Below, in pieces: positions 1-7,619 of a stretch of 20,476 bases of DNA. How positions within the stretch are numbered: the stretch's first letter is position 1; each line of letters begins with the position of its first letter. This DNA is from Anaerolineae bacterium. GTDB taxonomy: Bacteria > Chloroflexota > Anaerolineae > Aggregatilineales > UBA2796. The notes under the pieces are model-generated. The model made no database searches. It saw nothing but the letters and a program-made list of their open reading frames with translations, and was not told the origin of the DNA. The position numbers and the translations under genes are program-made. The stretch is taken from contig JADZBY010000537.1 of NCBI GenBank assembly GCA_020851855.1, positions 1-20,476 on the forward strand, in the 5' to 3' direction.

Positions 1-623
1 TCACGCTCTTTATGGGGCTGGGCGCGATGACCAACGCCGTGATCAACCCCGCCGATAGCAACATGTCGGCCCCGCTGCTGGCCCGTTCCTTCGGCGAGCT
101 GCTCTTCGCCATCATCTCGGCTATCGCGTTCGCCACGGTGCTGGGCACAGTCAGCGGCTTGATCGTGGCCGCGTCTGGCGCGGTGGCGCACGACCTGATG
201 GATCGATTCTTCCAGATCAAGATGGATGATCGGCAGAAGGTACGCGCCGGGAAGCTCTCAGCCTTTGTGATCGGCGGAATCGCCATCATGCTGGGCATTC
301 TCTTCCAGGGCGTCAATGTCACCTTCCTGGTGGGCCTTGCCTTCGCGGTAGCGGCCTCGGCCAACCTGCCTGCCATCTCGATGCTGCTCTTCTGGAAGCC
401 CACTAACGCCAAGGGCATCACCGCCTCGATCATCGTGGGCGTCGTCGTCTCGCTGGCGCTGATCGCATTTTCGCCGGAACTGTACACGCTCTACGGCTTG
501 AATCCGAAAGACGCGCCTTTCCCGCTGAACAATCCGGGCATCGTCTCGATTCCGCTGAGTTTCGTCACGCTGATCGTCGTCTCGCTGCTCACCAAGCCGA
601 AAGCAAAGCAGCGGCCAGCCTGA
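1..623 (+). CDS. ActP-like sodium/solute symporter, C-terminal part (5' truncated)
   Basis: The reading frame is open from the window edge (first full codon at base 3) to a TGA at 621-623, so about 207 C-terminal residues are seen. The start lies outside the window. The stretch GLGAMTNAVINPADSNMSAP and the following segment with TVLGTVSGLIVAASGAVAHDL are typical of the ActP (cation/acetate) branch of the sodium:solute symporter family, which imports small monocarboxylates with Na+ or H+ across the inner membrane. Four to five hydrophobic segments are visible, and the protein ends in a short basic tail (KPKAKQRPA). The next gene begins 55 bp downstream on the same strand and encodes a CBS/DUF294 protein, a class often found beside ActP-type symporters, so the two are probably co-transcribed. 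The true substrate (acetate, pyruvate, propionate or other) cannot be read from this fragment. Confidence 0.87.
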   Translation, partial: TLFMGLGAMTNAVINPADSNMSAPLLARSFGELLFAIISAIAFATVLGTVSGLIVAASGAVAHDLMDRFFQIKMDDRQKVRAGKLSAFVIGGIAIMLGILFQGVNVTFLVGLAFAVAASANLPAISMLLFWKPTNAKGITASIIVGVVVSLALIAFSPELYTLYGLNPKDAPFPLNNPGIVSIPLSFVTLIVVSLLTKPKAKQRPA

Positions 624-678
624 GCCGCACCGTGCAGGCCAGAGTCGCGCCACGGGCATCTGGCCATCAGCTTTTGTC

Positions 679-3600
679 ATGAACGATTCTTGTCTGGTCA
701 ACTTCCACTGCCACTCGCTGTTCAGCGACGGCGAGCTAACGCCCGAAGCGCTGGCGGCCACGCTTGCTGCGGCGGGCGTGCGCTACGCTTCCCTCACGGA
801 TCACGACACGCTCGAAGGTCTGCCGCGTTTTCAAGAGGCGTCGAAGAAACGCGGCATCGGATGTATCGCCGGTGTGGAGCTGACCACGCAGTTCGAGGGA
901 CGCGAAGCACACCTGCTCGCTTACGGCTTCGATCCCGATCACGCCGAGCTGGCGTCCACGCTGCTCTCGCTGAGACAGGCGCACGGCGTGGAAGTACACA
1001 GCGTCGCCGATTCGCTGCGCAAAGCAGGCACGAATACCCCCCAAGCCAACAGTGCCGCGCCCCACGGCATCCTCGAAGCGAGCGAGGCGATCAGGTTGTT
1101 GCACCGGGCTGGTGGGCGTGTCTTCTGGGCGCACCCGCTTCACTACGAATCTGATCCGAAGCAACTGGACCGCCTCGTCGCCCGATTAAAAGCGCTGGGG
1201 CTTGATGGTCTTGAAGCGATCTACCTGCCGTTCTCCGCAGAGCAGCAAGCCATGTTGCGCGATCTGGCGCGTAGGCATGATCTGCTGGTGTGCGCCGGGA
1301 CCGATCTGCACACGCTCACCGGTTCCGCCGCCACCGAGATGCCGCGCGCCGATTGGATCAAGTTCCGCAACACGGTGTTCTCCAGCCCGCTTTTTGCAGC
1401 GGATACGACAATGGCCGCGACCGTTGCCAAAGCCCCGCCACCCCACGCGCTATCGGCAAGCAAGACCTTTCATTTTCGACCACGCTTTTTTGCGCTGCGT
1501 ATTCTGCTGCCCACGTTTATCGTGCTGGGCCTGTTTTTTGCCGCGCTGTGGGGCGTGATTCTGCCGTCGTTCGAGCAGACCCTGCTGGAACGCAAGCGCG
1601 AGCTGATCCGCGAATTGACCAATTCGGCGTGGAGCATCCTCGCGTCGTATCACAACGACGAACAGGCGGGCTTGCTCACGCGCGAACAGGCGCAAACGCA
1701 GGCGATGATGCGCGTACAGAATCTGCGCTACGGTCCGGAAGGGAAAGACTACTTCTGGATTCAAGATGAACAGCCGCGCATGGTCATGCATCCGTATCGC
1801 GCGGACCTGAACGGACAGGCGTTGAACGGCTTCACCGATTCGCGCGGCGTGCTCATCTTCGTGGAGTTCGCCAATCTGGTGAAACGATCGGGCGAGGGCG
1901 TCATCGATTACGTGTGGCAGTGGAAGGATGATCCGCTGCGACTGGAGCCGAAAGAATCGTATGTGAAAGGCTTCGCACCGTGGGGCTGGATCATCGGCAC
2001 GGGCCTGTACACTGACGATGTGCGGCAGGAGATCGCACGCCTCGAACAGGGCCTCATCAACACCGCGCTGGTGATCTCCGGCGCGATTATCGCGCTGCTG
2101 TTGTTCGTAGTGCAGCAGAGTTACCGTATCGAACGAGAACGGCAGGAAGTGGTGGATGAGCTGCGTGATGCGACCGAGCGCTACCACACGCTGGTCGAAG
2201 CCGCCAACGAGGGGACGCTGCTCGTGCTCGACGATCACTGCCGCTACGCCAATCCCACGCTGTTCCACATGCTGGGTTACACGCCGCGCCAACTGGAGTT
2301 TCTGGAACTGGCCGATCTGCTGCCACGCGAAGGCGACAATCTCGCGCTCTGGGAACGCTTGCCAAACGGCGATCCGCTCGCGCCGGGCGTGACGCAAGCC
2401 GGCTATCTGAAACACTGCGATGGCCGACTGATCGAATGTGTGCTCACGCTCAACCCCATCCAACTGGCCGGGCAGCGCGGATACATCCTGCTGGCGAAAG
2501 ATGTGGCGCGATCGGCGGTGGCCGTCGATGCGTTGGCTCAGGCAGTTGCCGCCGCCCCGATCGGTGTATTCCGCGCCCGCGCCGCCCGGCGCGGCGTTTT
2601 CGTGGACATCAATCCGGTTGGCCGATCACTGCTGCCGCTCACTTCAACGACAGAAGGTGCGCAGCCGGCGCTGGCCGATCTCTTCTCTGATCCCGCCGAC
2701 TATGATCACGTTTTCCAAACGCTGCTCAACGATGGGCAGATCGATAACCACTTGCTCCATCTCGAAACCAGCGAGGCCACCACGCGCTTCATCGCGCTCT
2801 CGGCGCGGCTGGTACGTGATGAGCAGCATCATCCCGCCTACATCAACGGGCTGCTGCAAGATGTCACCACGGCGCGCAAGCAGGCGGCTGGGCGGGAAGC
2901 CGAGATCGATCGGTTGCAGTCTTCCCTCTTGTTCCTGCACGAACCCATCGCGCGGCTGGGGCGCGAGACCGTCATCTGTCCGCTCGATACCAGCATCGCG
3001 CAGTTGGCGCAGCAGATGACGGCGCACCAGATGACGGCGGCGTTGATCGCCAGCGAGGCTGGGGCCGTCATCGGCATCGTCACCGATCACGATCTGCGCG
3101 CCCGCGTGCTGGCCGCCCACGTCGATCTGAGTGCGCCAGTGCACACGATCATGAGTGCGCCACTGATGAAAATCCCAGAGCATGCGCTGATCTACGAAGC
3201 GCTGCTGCGAATGGAAGAAAAGGGCGTGCACCATCTGGCGGTGGAAGATCAAAACAGCCAGATCGTCGCCGTCGTCGATAGCAAAGCGCTGATCCAGTTC
3301 CAGCGCTACGGTCCCATCGTGCTGTCGCGCGAGATTATGCGCGCCGCCTCGCCAGACGACGTGGTGCGCAGTTGCGAGCGCACCGCGCCGCTGGTGAACA
3401 CGCTGCTGAACAACAGCGCCCGGCCACGTCCCGTCACCAACATGGTAGCTTCCATCTGTGATGCGGCTACCGTCCGCTTGATTCAACTGGCAATCGACGA
3501 TCTCGGCCCGCCGCCCGCGCCGTTTGCCTTCATCGCTATGGGCAGTCAGGGGCGGCAGGAACAAACGCTGCTGACCGATCAGGACAACGGCATCATCTTT

Positions 3601-4353
3601 GCCCCCCCGGCTGGCGTCAGCCCGGACAGCGTGGGCGACTACTTCCTGCAACTGGGCGCGCGCGTCTGCGCCGATTTACATCACGCGGGGTATACGCTGT
3701 GCCGTGGCAACGTGATGGCGAGCAATCCGCGCTGGTGCCGCGCCCTTTCCGCGTGGATCTCTGGCTTCAACGAGTGGGTGCACAAATCGGAAGCGCAGGA
3801 AGTCATTGATCTGGCCATCTTCTTCGACTTCCGCACGGTGTATGGCAACACGGAACTCGCGCAGGAATTGCGCCGCCACATTCACGCGGCGCTGAAGGAC
3901 ATGCCGGCTTTCTATCACCATTTTGCGCAGAACGCGTTGACGTTTAAGCCGCCTTTCCGACTGCTTGGCAACATCTACCTGGGCGGCGCTACCGAACACG
4001 CCGGCGAAATCAACTTGAAGGACGCCATGATGCCCATGGTCAGCTTTGCGCGGTTGTATGCGCTGCGTCACCAGGTGAACCAGACGCACACGCTGGAGCG
4101 AATCGAAGCGCTGGCCGAGCGCGGCGTCATCGCGCCGTCCAGCCGCGATGAAATCAGCGCGGCGTACGACTTCCTGATGCATCTGCGGCTTGGCGCGCAG
4201 CTAGCGGCCACGCAAGCCGGGCTACCGCCGACCAACATCCTTCACCCGAACAAGCTGGGCTACATACAGCAAGAATCGCTGAAGCAAGCCTTCGCGCAGA
4301 TCGCGGCGGTGCAGAAGAAGATCAGTTACGACTTCCTGGGCGGCACGCAGTAG
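679..4353 (+). CDS. PHP-Cache-PAS-CBS-DUF294 multidomain membrane sensor/nucleotidyltransferase
   Basis: The protein has 1224 aa in one uninterrupted frame. Residues ~6-225 form a PHP phosphoesterase domain with its metal-ligand motifs present: HCH (10-12), D17, TDHD (40-43), E67, H78, AHP (151-153) and GTDLH (207-211). A basic linker leads to TM1 (~271-298), then an sCache-like extracytoplasmic domain (~300-450; KDYFWIQDEQPRMVMHP, WGWIIGTGLY), then TM2 (~458-478). Cytoplasmic parts follow: PAS (~498-612), a second PAS-like region (~615-735), two CBS domains (~755-880) and a DUF294 nucleotidyltransferase domain (~890-1050) with GSQGRQEQTLLTDQDN, in which D967 and D969 are the likely metal-binding Asp pair. 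The DUF294 C-terminal domain (~1060-1215; INLKDAMMPMVSFARLYALR) ends the protein. CBS-DUF294 proteins beside ActP symporters are known. The N-terminal PHP and the Cache insert are unusual. No clear Shine-Dalgarno precedes the ATG, but PHP homology starts immediately. Function is inferred: a membrane sensor that modifies a protein or nucleotide target. Confidence 0.87.
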   Translation: MNDSCLVNFHCHSLFSDGELTPEALAATLAAAGVRYASLTDHDTLEGLPRFQEASKKRGIGCIAGVELTTQFEGREAHLLAYGFDPDHAELASTLLSLRQAHGVEVHSVADSLRKAGTNTPQANSAAPHGILEASEAIRLLHRAGGRVFWAHPLHYESDPKQLDRLVARLKALGLDGLEAIYLPFSAEQQAMLRDLARRHDLLVCAGTDLHTLTGSAATEMPRADWIKFRNTVFSSPLFAADTTMAATVAKAPPPHALSASKTFHFRPRFFALRILLPTFIVLGLFFAALWGVILPSFEQTLLERKRELIRELTNSAWSILASYHNDEQAGLLTREQAQTQAMMRVQNLRYGPEGKDYFWIQDEQPRMVMHPYRADLNGQALNGFTDSRGVLIFVEFANLVKRSGEGVIDYVWQWKDDPLRLEPKESYVKGFAPWGWIIGTGLYTDDVRQEIARLEQGLINTALVISGAIIALLLFVVQQSYRIERERQEVVDELRDATERYHTLVEAANEGTLLVLDDHCRYANPTLFHMLGYTPRQLEFLELADLLPREGDNLALWERLPNGDPLAPGVTQAGYLKHCDGRLIECVLTLNPIQLAGQRGYILLAKDVARSAVAVDALAQAVAAAPIGVFRARAARRGVFVDINPVGRSLLPLTSTTEGAQPALADLFSDPADYDHVFQTLLNDGQIDNHLLHLETSEATTRFIALSARLVRDEQHHPAYINGLLQDVTTARKQAAGREAEIDRLQSSLLFLHEPIARLGRETVICPLDTSIAQLAQQMTAHQMTAALIASEAGAVIGIVTDHDLRARVLAAHVDLSAPVHTIMSAPLMKIPEHALIYEALLRMEEKGVHHLAVEDQNSQIVAVVDSKALIQFQRYGPIVLSREIMRAASPDDVVRSCERTAPLVNTLLNNSARPRPVTNMVASICDAATVRLIQLAIDDLGPPPAPFAFIAMGSQGRQEQTLLTDQDNGIIFAPPAGVSPDSVGDYFLQLGARVCADLHHAGYTLCRGNVMASNPRWCRALSAWISGFNEWVHKSEAQEVIDLAIFFDFRTVYGNTELAQELRRHIHAALKDMPAFYHHFAQNALTFKPPFRLLGNIYLGGATEHAGEINLKDAMMPMVSFARLYALRHQVNQTHTLERIEALAERGVIAPSSRDEISAAYDFLMHLRLGAQLAATQAGLPPTNILHPNKLGYIQQESLKQAFAQIAAVQKKISYDFLGGTQ

Positions 4354-4369
4354 TTCGGCTGCGCCGGTT

Positions 4370-4503
4370 GAGGGCCAGCTGGTCGCCTGCGACTTGTTCA
4401 CGGTTGAGATTGCCTGCCTCAAGACGCTGTCAGGAGTTACGCAGGTGAGAGAAGGGGACAACGCGACTGGGCACGGTAGGGGCGGACAGCAGCACGACTG
4501 ATG
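4370..4503 (+). pseudogene. Remnant of rve/IS481-type integrase core (transposase)
   Basis: Frame 4370 onward reads EGQLVACDLFTVEIACLKTL. This resembles the segment around the first catalytic Asp of rve-type (DDE) integrases found in IS481-like transposases, where a motif like ACDFFTVET is followed by LRTLYV. Immediately afterwards the frame continues with SGVTQV, which resembles a piece normally found roughly 15-20 residues further on (HLAGVT). That suggests an internal deletion. A stop follows at 4501-4503. There is no start, no DDE remainder and no terminal repeats, so only a scrap is left. The assignment rests on a short motif from memory and is tentative. Confidence 0.5.
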
Positions 4504-4562
4504 TCGAGCTTGGCCTCGAAGGTGGGCAAGCGAGGGCGTCAGAGACGCTTTTCCAGAGTGTG

Positions 4563-4658
4563 TCTGAAAATCAAAATCGAAAGGGATTTACCTCATCCCC
4601 CAACCCCTTCTCCACGTTGGAGAGGGGTTGGGGTGAGGTTCTTCTCCGCATTTTCAGA
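4563..4658. repeat. Palindromic MITE-like element
   Basis: An almost perfect hairpin spans 4591-4638. The left arm begins cctcatcccccaacccc and the right arm ends ggggttggggtgagg, with the loop acgtt at 4614-4618. It is nested inside 9-bp inverted ends, tctgaaaat (4563-4571) and attttcaga (4650-4658). A further tctgaaaa at 4664-4671 forms a second small hairpin with the right end. Elements of this C-rich/G-rich type recur between genes in many bacterial genomes and may be non-autonomous transposable elements. Lying between convergent genes, it could also stop transcription from both sides. No T-tract typical of an intrinsic terminator follows it. Confidence 0.65.
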
Positions 4659-4740
4659 TACCCTCTGAAAACGGCGCACGCGCTTCCCAGCACGGAAGAC
4701 ACCGTTCGCAGCCTCGTCCAGCGGCTCGACATCCCCTTCT

Positions 4741-4915
4741 CCACTTCTGCCCCTCGCAGACGCTCGACGCCGAACCGATGAAGTCATTCGCGATACGTAC
4801 GTCGGCGGCCTGAGCATGCCCAAGCTCGCTCGCGAGTACCGCCTGTCGCGCGCTCATCTCTCAAATCCTGCACCGGTGGCACGACGGGCCATTCCTATCA
4901 GACCGGACGATGTAG
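4741..4915 (+). pseudogene. Frameshifted helix-turn-helix fragment
   Basis: One frame gives DEVIRDTYVGGLSMPKLARE (4777-4836), followed by YRLSRAHLS, a good match to the pattern of a helix-turn-helix DNA-binding segment. The natural continuation, SQILHRWHDGPFLSDRTM and a stop at 4913-4915, is in another frame beginning at 4859. A single-base indel near 4858-4862 has therefore broken the gene. No convincing start is seen upstream. It may be part of the same decayed mobile element as the integrase remnant or of a small regulator. The parent family is not recognised. Confidence 0.4.
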
Positions 4916-4940
4916 GATGACGTGCACATCGTCCTTGGCT

Positions 4941-4968
4941 CGCGCCCCCGGAGAGTGTCAAGGGCGCG
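4941..4968. other. GC-rich inverted repeat beyond the operon end
   Basis: The arms cgcgccc (4941-4947) and gggcgcg (4962-4968) can form a 7-bp stem with a 14-nt loop, 18 bp past the stop of the last minus-strand gene. The position suits a terminator or a 3' mRNA-protecting structure for the operon. In the direction of transcription the hairpin is not followed by a U-run, so an intrinsic terminator is not supported. Confidence 0.3.
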
Positions 4969-4986
4969 GGGCTACCGGGCGAAACG

Positions 4987-7581
4987 TCACCGCCAGCGCA
5001 CCTGCACGTCATCCGGCGAAAGGCGTCTGCCGTCCTTGTGCCAGAGCCGTATAGTTGCGGGCCGGGTGGGAAACAGGTCGATCCAGTTGTCGGAATAGCG
5101 CACGCCCGCGTCGGGCACGAACAGGCTGACGAAGTAGGCGTGCTGCTCCGCGTACAGCGTGGCGATCAGCCCGTCCCCGTCCAACCGCCAGTCCACGTGC
5201 ACTTCCGGGCGCTCGCGCCGAAGGTCCTTCAGCTCGTCGAAGAAGTAGCGGTTGTCCGGGAAGAGGCCGCTCTCGCTGTGCAGCCAGATCATCTCGCCTT
5301 GCGTCGGCGCGGCGGAGCGTAACTCACGGTCGAGTTGCAGCAATTCGCACGCCGCATTGGCCGGAATGGCGACCGGGACCGTTTCCTGCCGCCGGATGCG
5401 CCCGGCGAAGGTCAGGTGCGTCCACGTCAGCCGGTCGTACACCGGTTCCAGCGTGTCGTTGACGCCCCACACCGATAGCCGTCCGCCGGGGAAGCGTGGA
5501 TCGCCGTCCTTGTTCACGGACACCATGACCGGCGCAAAGGCGCGCTTGACGAAGAAGTACGCCGCCTTCGGCAAGGTGTAGTAATCCAACACCGACCAGG
5601 TGATGCTCGGCCAGTCGTCATTCCACTGCCAGAACATCGCACCGGAGCAGTGGAACTTGCGCCGCCGGTAGTGCTCGATGCCGTGCTTCAGCCCTTCGGC
5701 CTGCACCATCATCATGAAATCGACGTATTCCTCGATGTCGCGCGGCAGGCCGGTGTGCGCTTCCATCATCAGCTCGCCGCGCCCCTTGACGGCGTTGCGC
5801 ACCCGGAAGAGCAGCGCGGGCGAGCCGGGATACAACCCTTCAGGCGGGATGTTGCGGCGCAGCGTGTCCAGCACGGGCGAGCCGTGGATGCCGAACTCGG
5901 AGACGAAGCGGCCCCGATCCTCTCCTAGATGCCAGTAATTGACGGCGTCGGTCGGACTGGCGAACGCCTCGATCTTCTTCGGCGGCTGGCCGAACCGGCG
6001 CGGGAAGGGATTGGCGTGCCAGGTGTACCAGTTGTGGCGGTCGCCGGTCTGGTCGCTGTTGTAATCGTCCCCGCCATATGGGCTGCTCGGCCAGTAGAAG
6101 GTGTCCGGCGCGAACCGGTGCACGATTTCCGGCAGAATCTTCGTCTCCAGCTTCTTGCCGGGGAAGTCCAGGCCGGGCGTCTGCCAGTTGTCCAGGTCAT
6201 CCAGCCAGCTATTCTCGTTGCTGCCGACCCAGATGGCCATGCAGGGGCGGTTGCGCAGGCGCTTGACCTGGTATTCCGCCTCGCGGCGCACCTCTTCCAC
6301 GAAGAGCGGGTCGTAATCCGGGTAGCGGGCGCAGGAGAACATAAAATCGTGCCAGATCAGGATGCCCATCCGGTCGGCAGTCTCGTAGAAACTGGTCGGC
6401 TCGTACTGCCCACCGCCCCAGATGCGCAGCAAGTTGCCGTGCGCCTCGCGCAGCAGGTCGAGCCACACGGCATAGCGCTCCGGACTGGCGCGCCCGTTGA
6501 ACACGTCCATCGGGACCCAGTTGGAGCCTTTGATGAAGATGGGCGCGTCGTTCACCACGAAGGTGAAATAGTCCGCGCCGACTTCCTCGGCATCGGGCGA
6601 ACGGTCGACGCGGATAGTGCGCAGCCCGACCGACTCGCTGTGAGAATCCAGCACATCGCCGCCGCGCACCAGCGCTACATCGAGCCGGTAGAGGGCCGGC
6701 TCGCCGTAGCCGTTCGGCCACCACAGGACCGGCTTGGGCACACCCCACGCCAGGCGCGCCGCGCCATCCACCACCGCCGCGCGCAGTTCGAAGGTCTGCG
6801 CGTGCGGCGTGTGCGCCAGGTGGGCAAATTCGGGCAGCAGGCTCAGGCGGACCCGCACGTCCAGGTCATCGGACGAGCCTACGCCCCAGCGCTCCACCTC
6901 GGCATCCAAGCTGACGACCGCCATCGCAGCGTCGGCGGACAGCACCCGGAAGTGCGGCGCAACCAACCGGGCCGTCGTGCGCCGCTCCAGCCTCACGCCC
7001 TGCCAGATGCCGACCATCAGGCACGGCGGCGTGTGGTCCCAGCCGAACTGCGCCTGCGTCTTGCGCACGGCAGTGCGCGCGTGCGGGTCATAGTGCGGCA
7101 TCTGGCCGGGGACCTTCGGCAGTTCTGCGATGCGCGCGCGCACCGGGTCGAAGCGCACGGCGATCAGGTTGTCGGCGTCGGTGCGTAACCGGCCCGTCAC
7201 GTCGAACTCCGCCGGGCGGAACATGTTGGCGTGCTCGCCCAGCTTTTCGCCGTTCAGGTACACCGTCGCGAACAGGTCCAACCCGTCGAAAACGAGGAAA
7301 TCGCGCGCTTCGGCATGAGCGGCGGGCACGTGCGGCAGCGCCCGGCGGAACCACCACTCGCGCTTCTCCACCCACTGCACGTCCTCGACGTTGAAGTTGT
7401 AGAACGGCTCCGGTATACGGCCCAGCGCCAGCAGGCTGGTGTGCACGTCGCCCGGCACGCTGGCCGGATACCAGCGGTCATGGTCGGTCCCGGCGGCAGC
7501 GCCCTGGGACTCGCCGCAGCCCGGGTCGAAATCCAACATGCGCCACACGCCATCCAGCGGCGTGATCTCAAACGTGTTCAT
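4987..7581 (-). CDS. GH2 beta-mannosidase-like glycosidase
   Basis: The protein has 864 aa starting at the ATG at 7579-7581 (MNTFEITPLDGVWRM). I chose this start because GH2 homology begins there and GGGAG lies six bases upstream; an extension to 7668 overlaps the previous gene. The order is an N-terminal sugar-binding jelly roll (~10-200, with GIWQGVRLE), an Ig-like domain (~205-320), a TIM barrel (~330-690) and a C-terminal beta domain. The acid/base is probably E456 (WVGSNENSW) and the nucleophile E562 (RFVSEFGIHG). The segment WQWNDDWPSITWSVLDYY is typical of GH2 beta-mannosidases, which release mannose from the non-reducing ends of beta-mannosides. No signal peptide is seen, so it should act in the cytoplasm on imported oligosaccharides. 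It is the last gene of the operon, 38 bp after the Asp-box gene. A related GH2 activity cannot be excluded. Confidence 0.87.
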   Translation of the reverse strand: MNTFEITPLDGVWRMLDFDPGCGESQGAAAGTDHDRWYPASVPGDVHTSLLALGRIPEPFYNFNVEDVQWVEKREWWFRRALPHVPAAHAEARDFLVFDGLDLFATVYLNGEKLGEHANMFRPAEFDVTGRLRTDADNLIAVRFDPVRARIAELPKVPGQMPHYDPHARTAVRKTQAQFGWDHTPPCLMVGIWQGVRLERRTTARLVAPHFRVLSADAAMAVVSLDAEVERWGVGSSDDLDVRVRLSLLPEFAHLAHTPHAQTFELRAAVVDGAARLAWGVPKPVLWWPNGYGEPALYRLDVALVRGGDVLDSHSESVGLRTIRVDRSPDAEEVGADYFTFVVNDAPIFIKGSNWVPMDVFNGRASPERYAVWLDLLREAHGNLLRIWGGGQYEPTSFYETADRMGILIWHDFMFSCARYPDYDPLFVEEVRREAEYQVKRLRNRPCMAIWVGSNENSWLDDLDNWQTPGLDFPGKKLETKILPEIVHRFAPDTFYWPSSPYGGDDYNSDQTGDRHNWYTWHANPFPRRFGQPPKKIEAFASPTDAVNYWHLGEDRGRFVSEFGIHGSPVLDTLRRNIPPEGLYPGSPALLFRVRNAVKGRGELMMEAHTGLPRDIEEYVDFMMMVQAEGLKHGIEHYRRRKFHCSGAMFWQWNDDWPSITWSVLDYYTLPKAAYFFVKRAFAPVMVSVNKDGDPRFPGGRLSVWGVNDTLEPVYDRLTWTHLTFAGRIRRQETVPVAIPANAACELLQLDRELRSAAPTQGEMIWLHSESGLFPDNRYFFDELKDLRRERPEVHVDWRLDGDGLIATLYAEQHAYFVSLFVPDAGVRYSDNWIDLFPTRPATIRLWHKDGRRLSPDDVQVRWR

Positions 7582-7619
7582 GGGTTGCTCCCGAAAGTGT
7601 TGATGCAGCTTGAGAAGAA

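Larger units (their letters stand above)
4354..4986. other. Convergent intergenic region with mobile-element debris
   Basis: These 633 bases lie between the 3' ends of two converging gene blocks and contain no intact gene. In order they hold an integrase-like remnant (4370-4503), a palindromic element with inverted-repeat ends (4563-4658), a small tctgaaaa hairpin (4651-4671), a frameshifted helix-turn-helix fragment (about 4741-4915) and a GC-rich inverted repeat just beyond the last stop of the minus-strand operon (4941-4968). Open frames of 65-80 codons here overlap the palindrome or lack recognisable content. I read the region as a decayed insertion hotspot separating two unrelated loci. 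Confidence 0.7.

Noticed and set aside
1450..3651. Two minus-strand open frames of about 335 codons opposite the sensor gene
   Set aside because: The plus-strand frame has motif-level support for many domains across the same bases, while the antisense translations show none.
4560..4857. Small open frames of 67-76 codons across the palindrome
   Set aside because: Their sequence is dictated by the repeat itself and they have no ribosome binding site or homology.
4941..4968. Intrinsic terminator of the minus-strand operon
   Set aside because: The stem is only 7 bp with a long loop and no U-run follows in the direction of transcription. It is kept only as an inverted repeat.
5929..7188. A 419-codon open frame on the + strand opposite the beta-mannosidase-like gene
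   Set aside because: It is an antisense shadow; no domain and no plausible start context.
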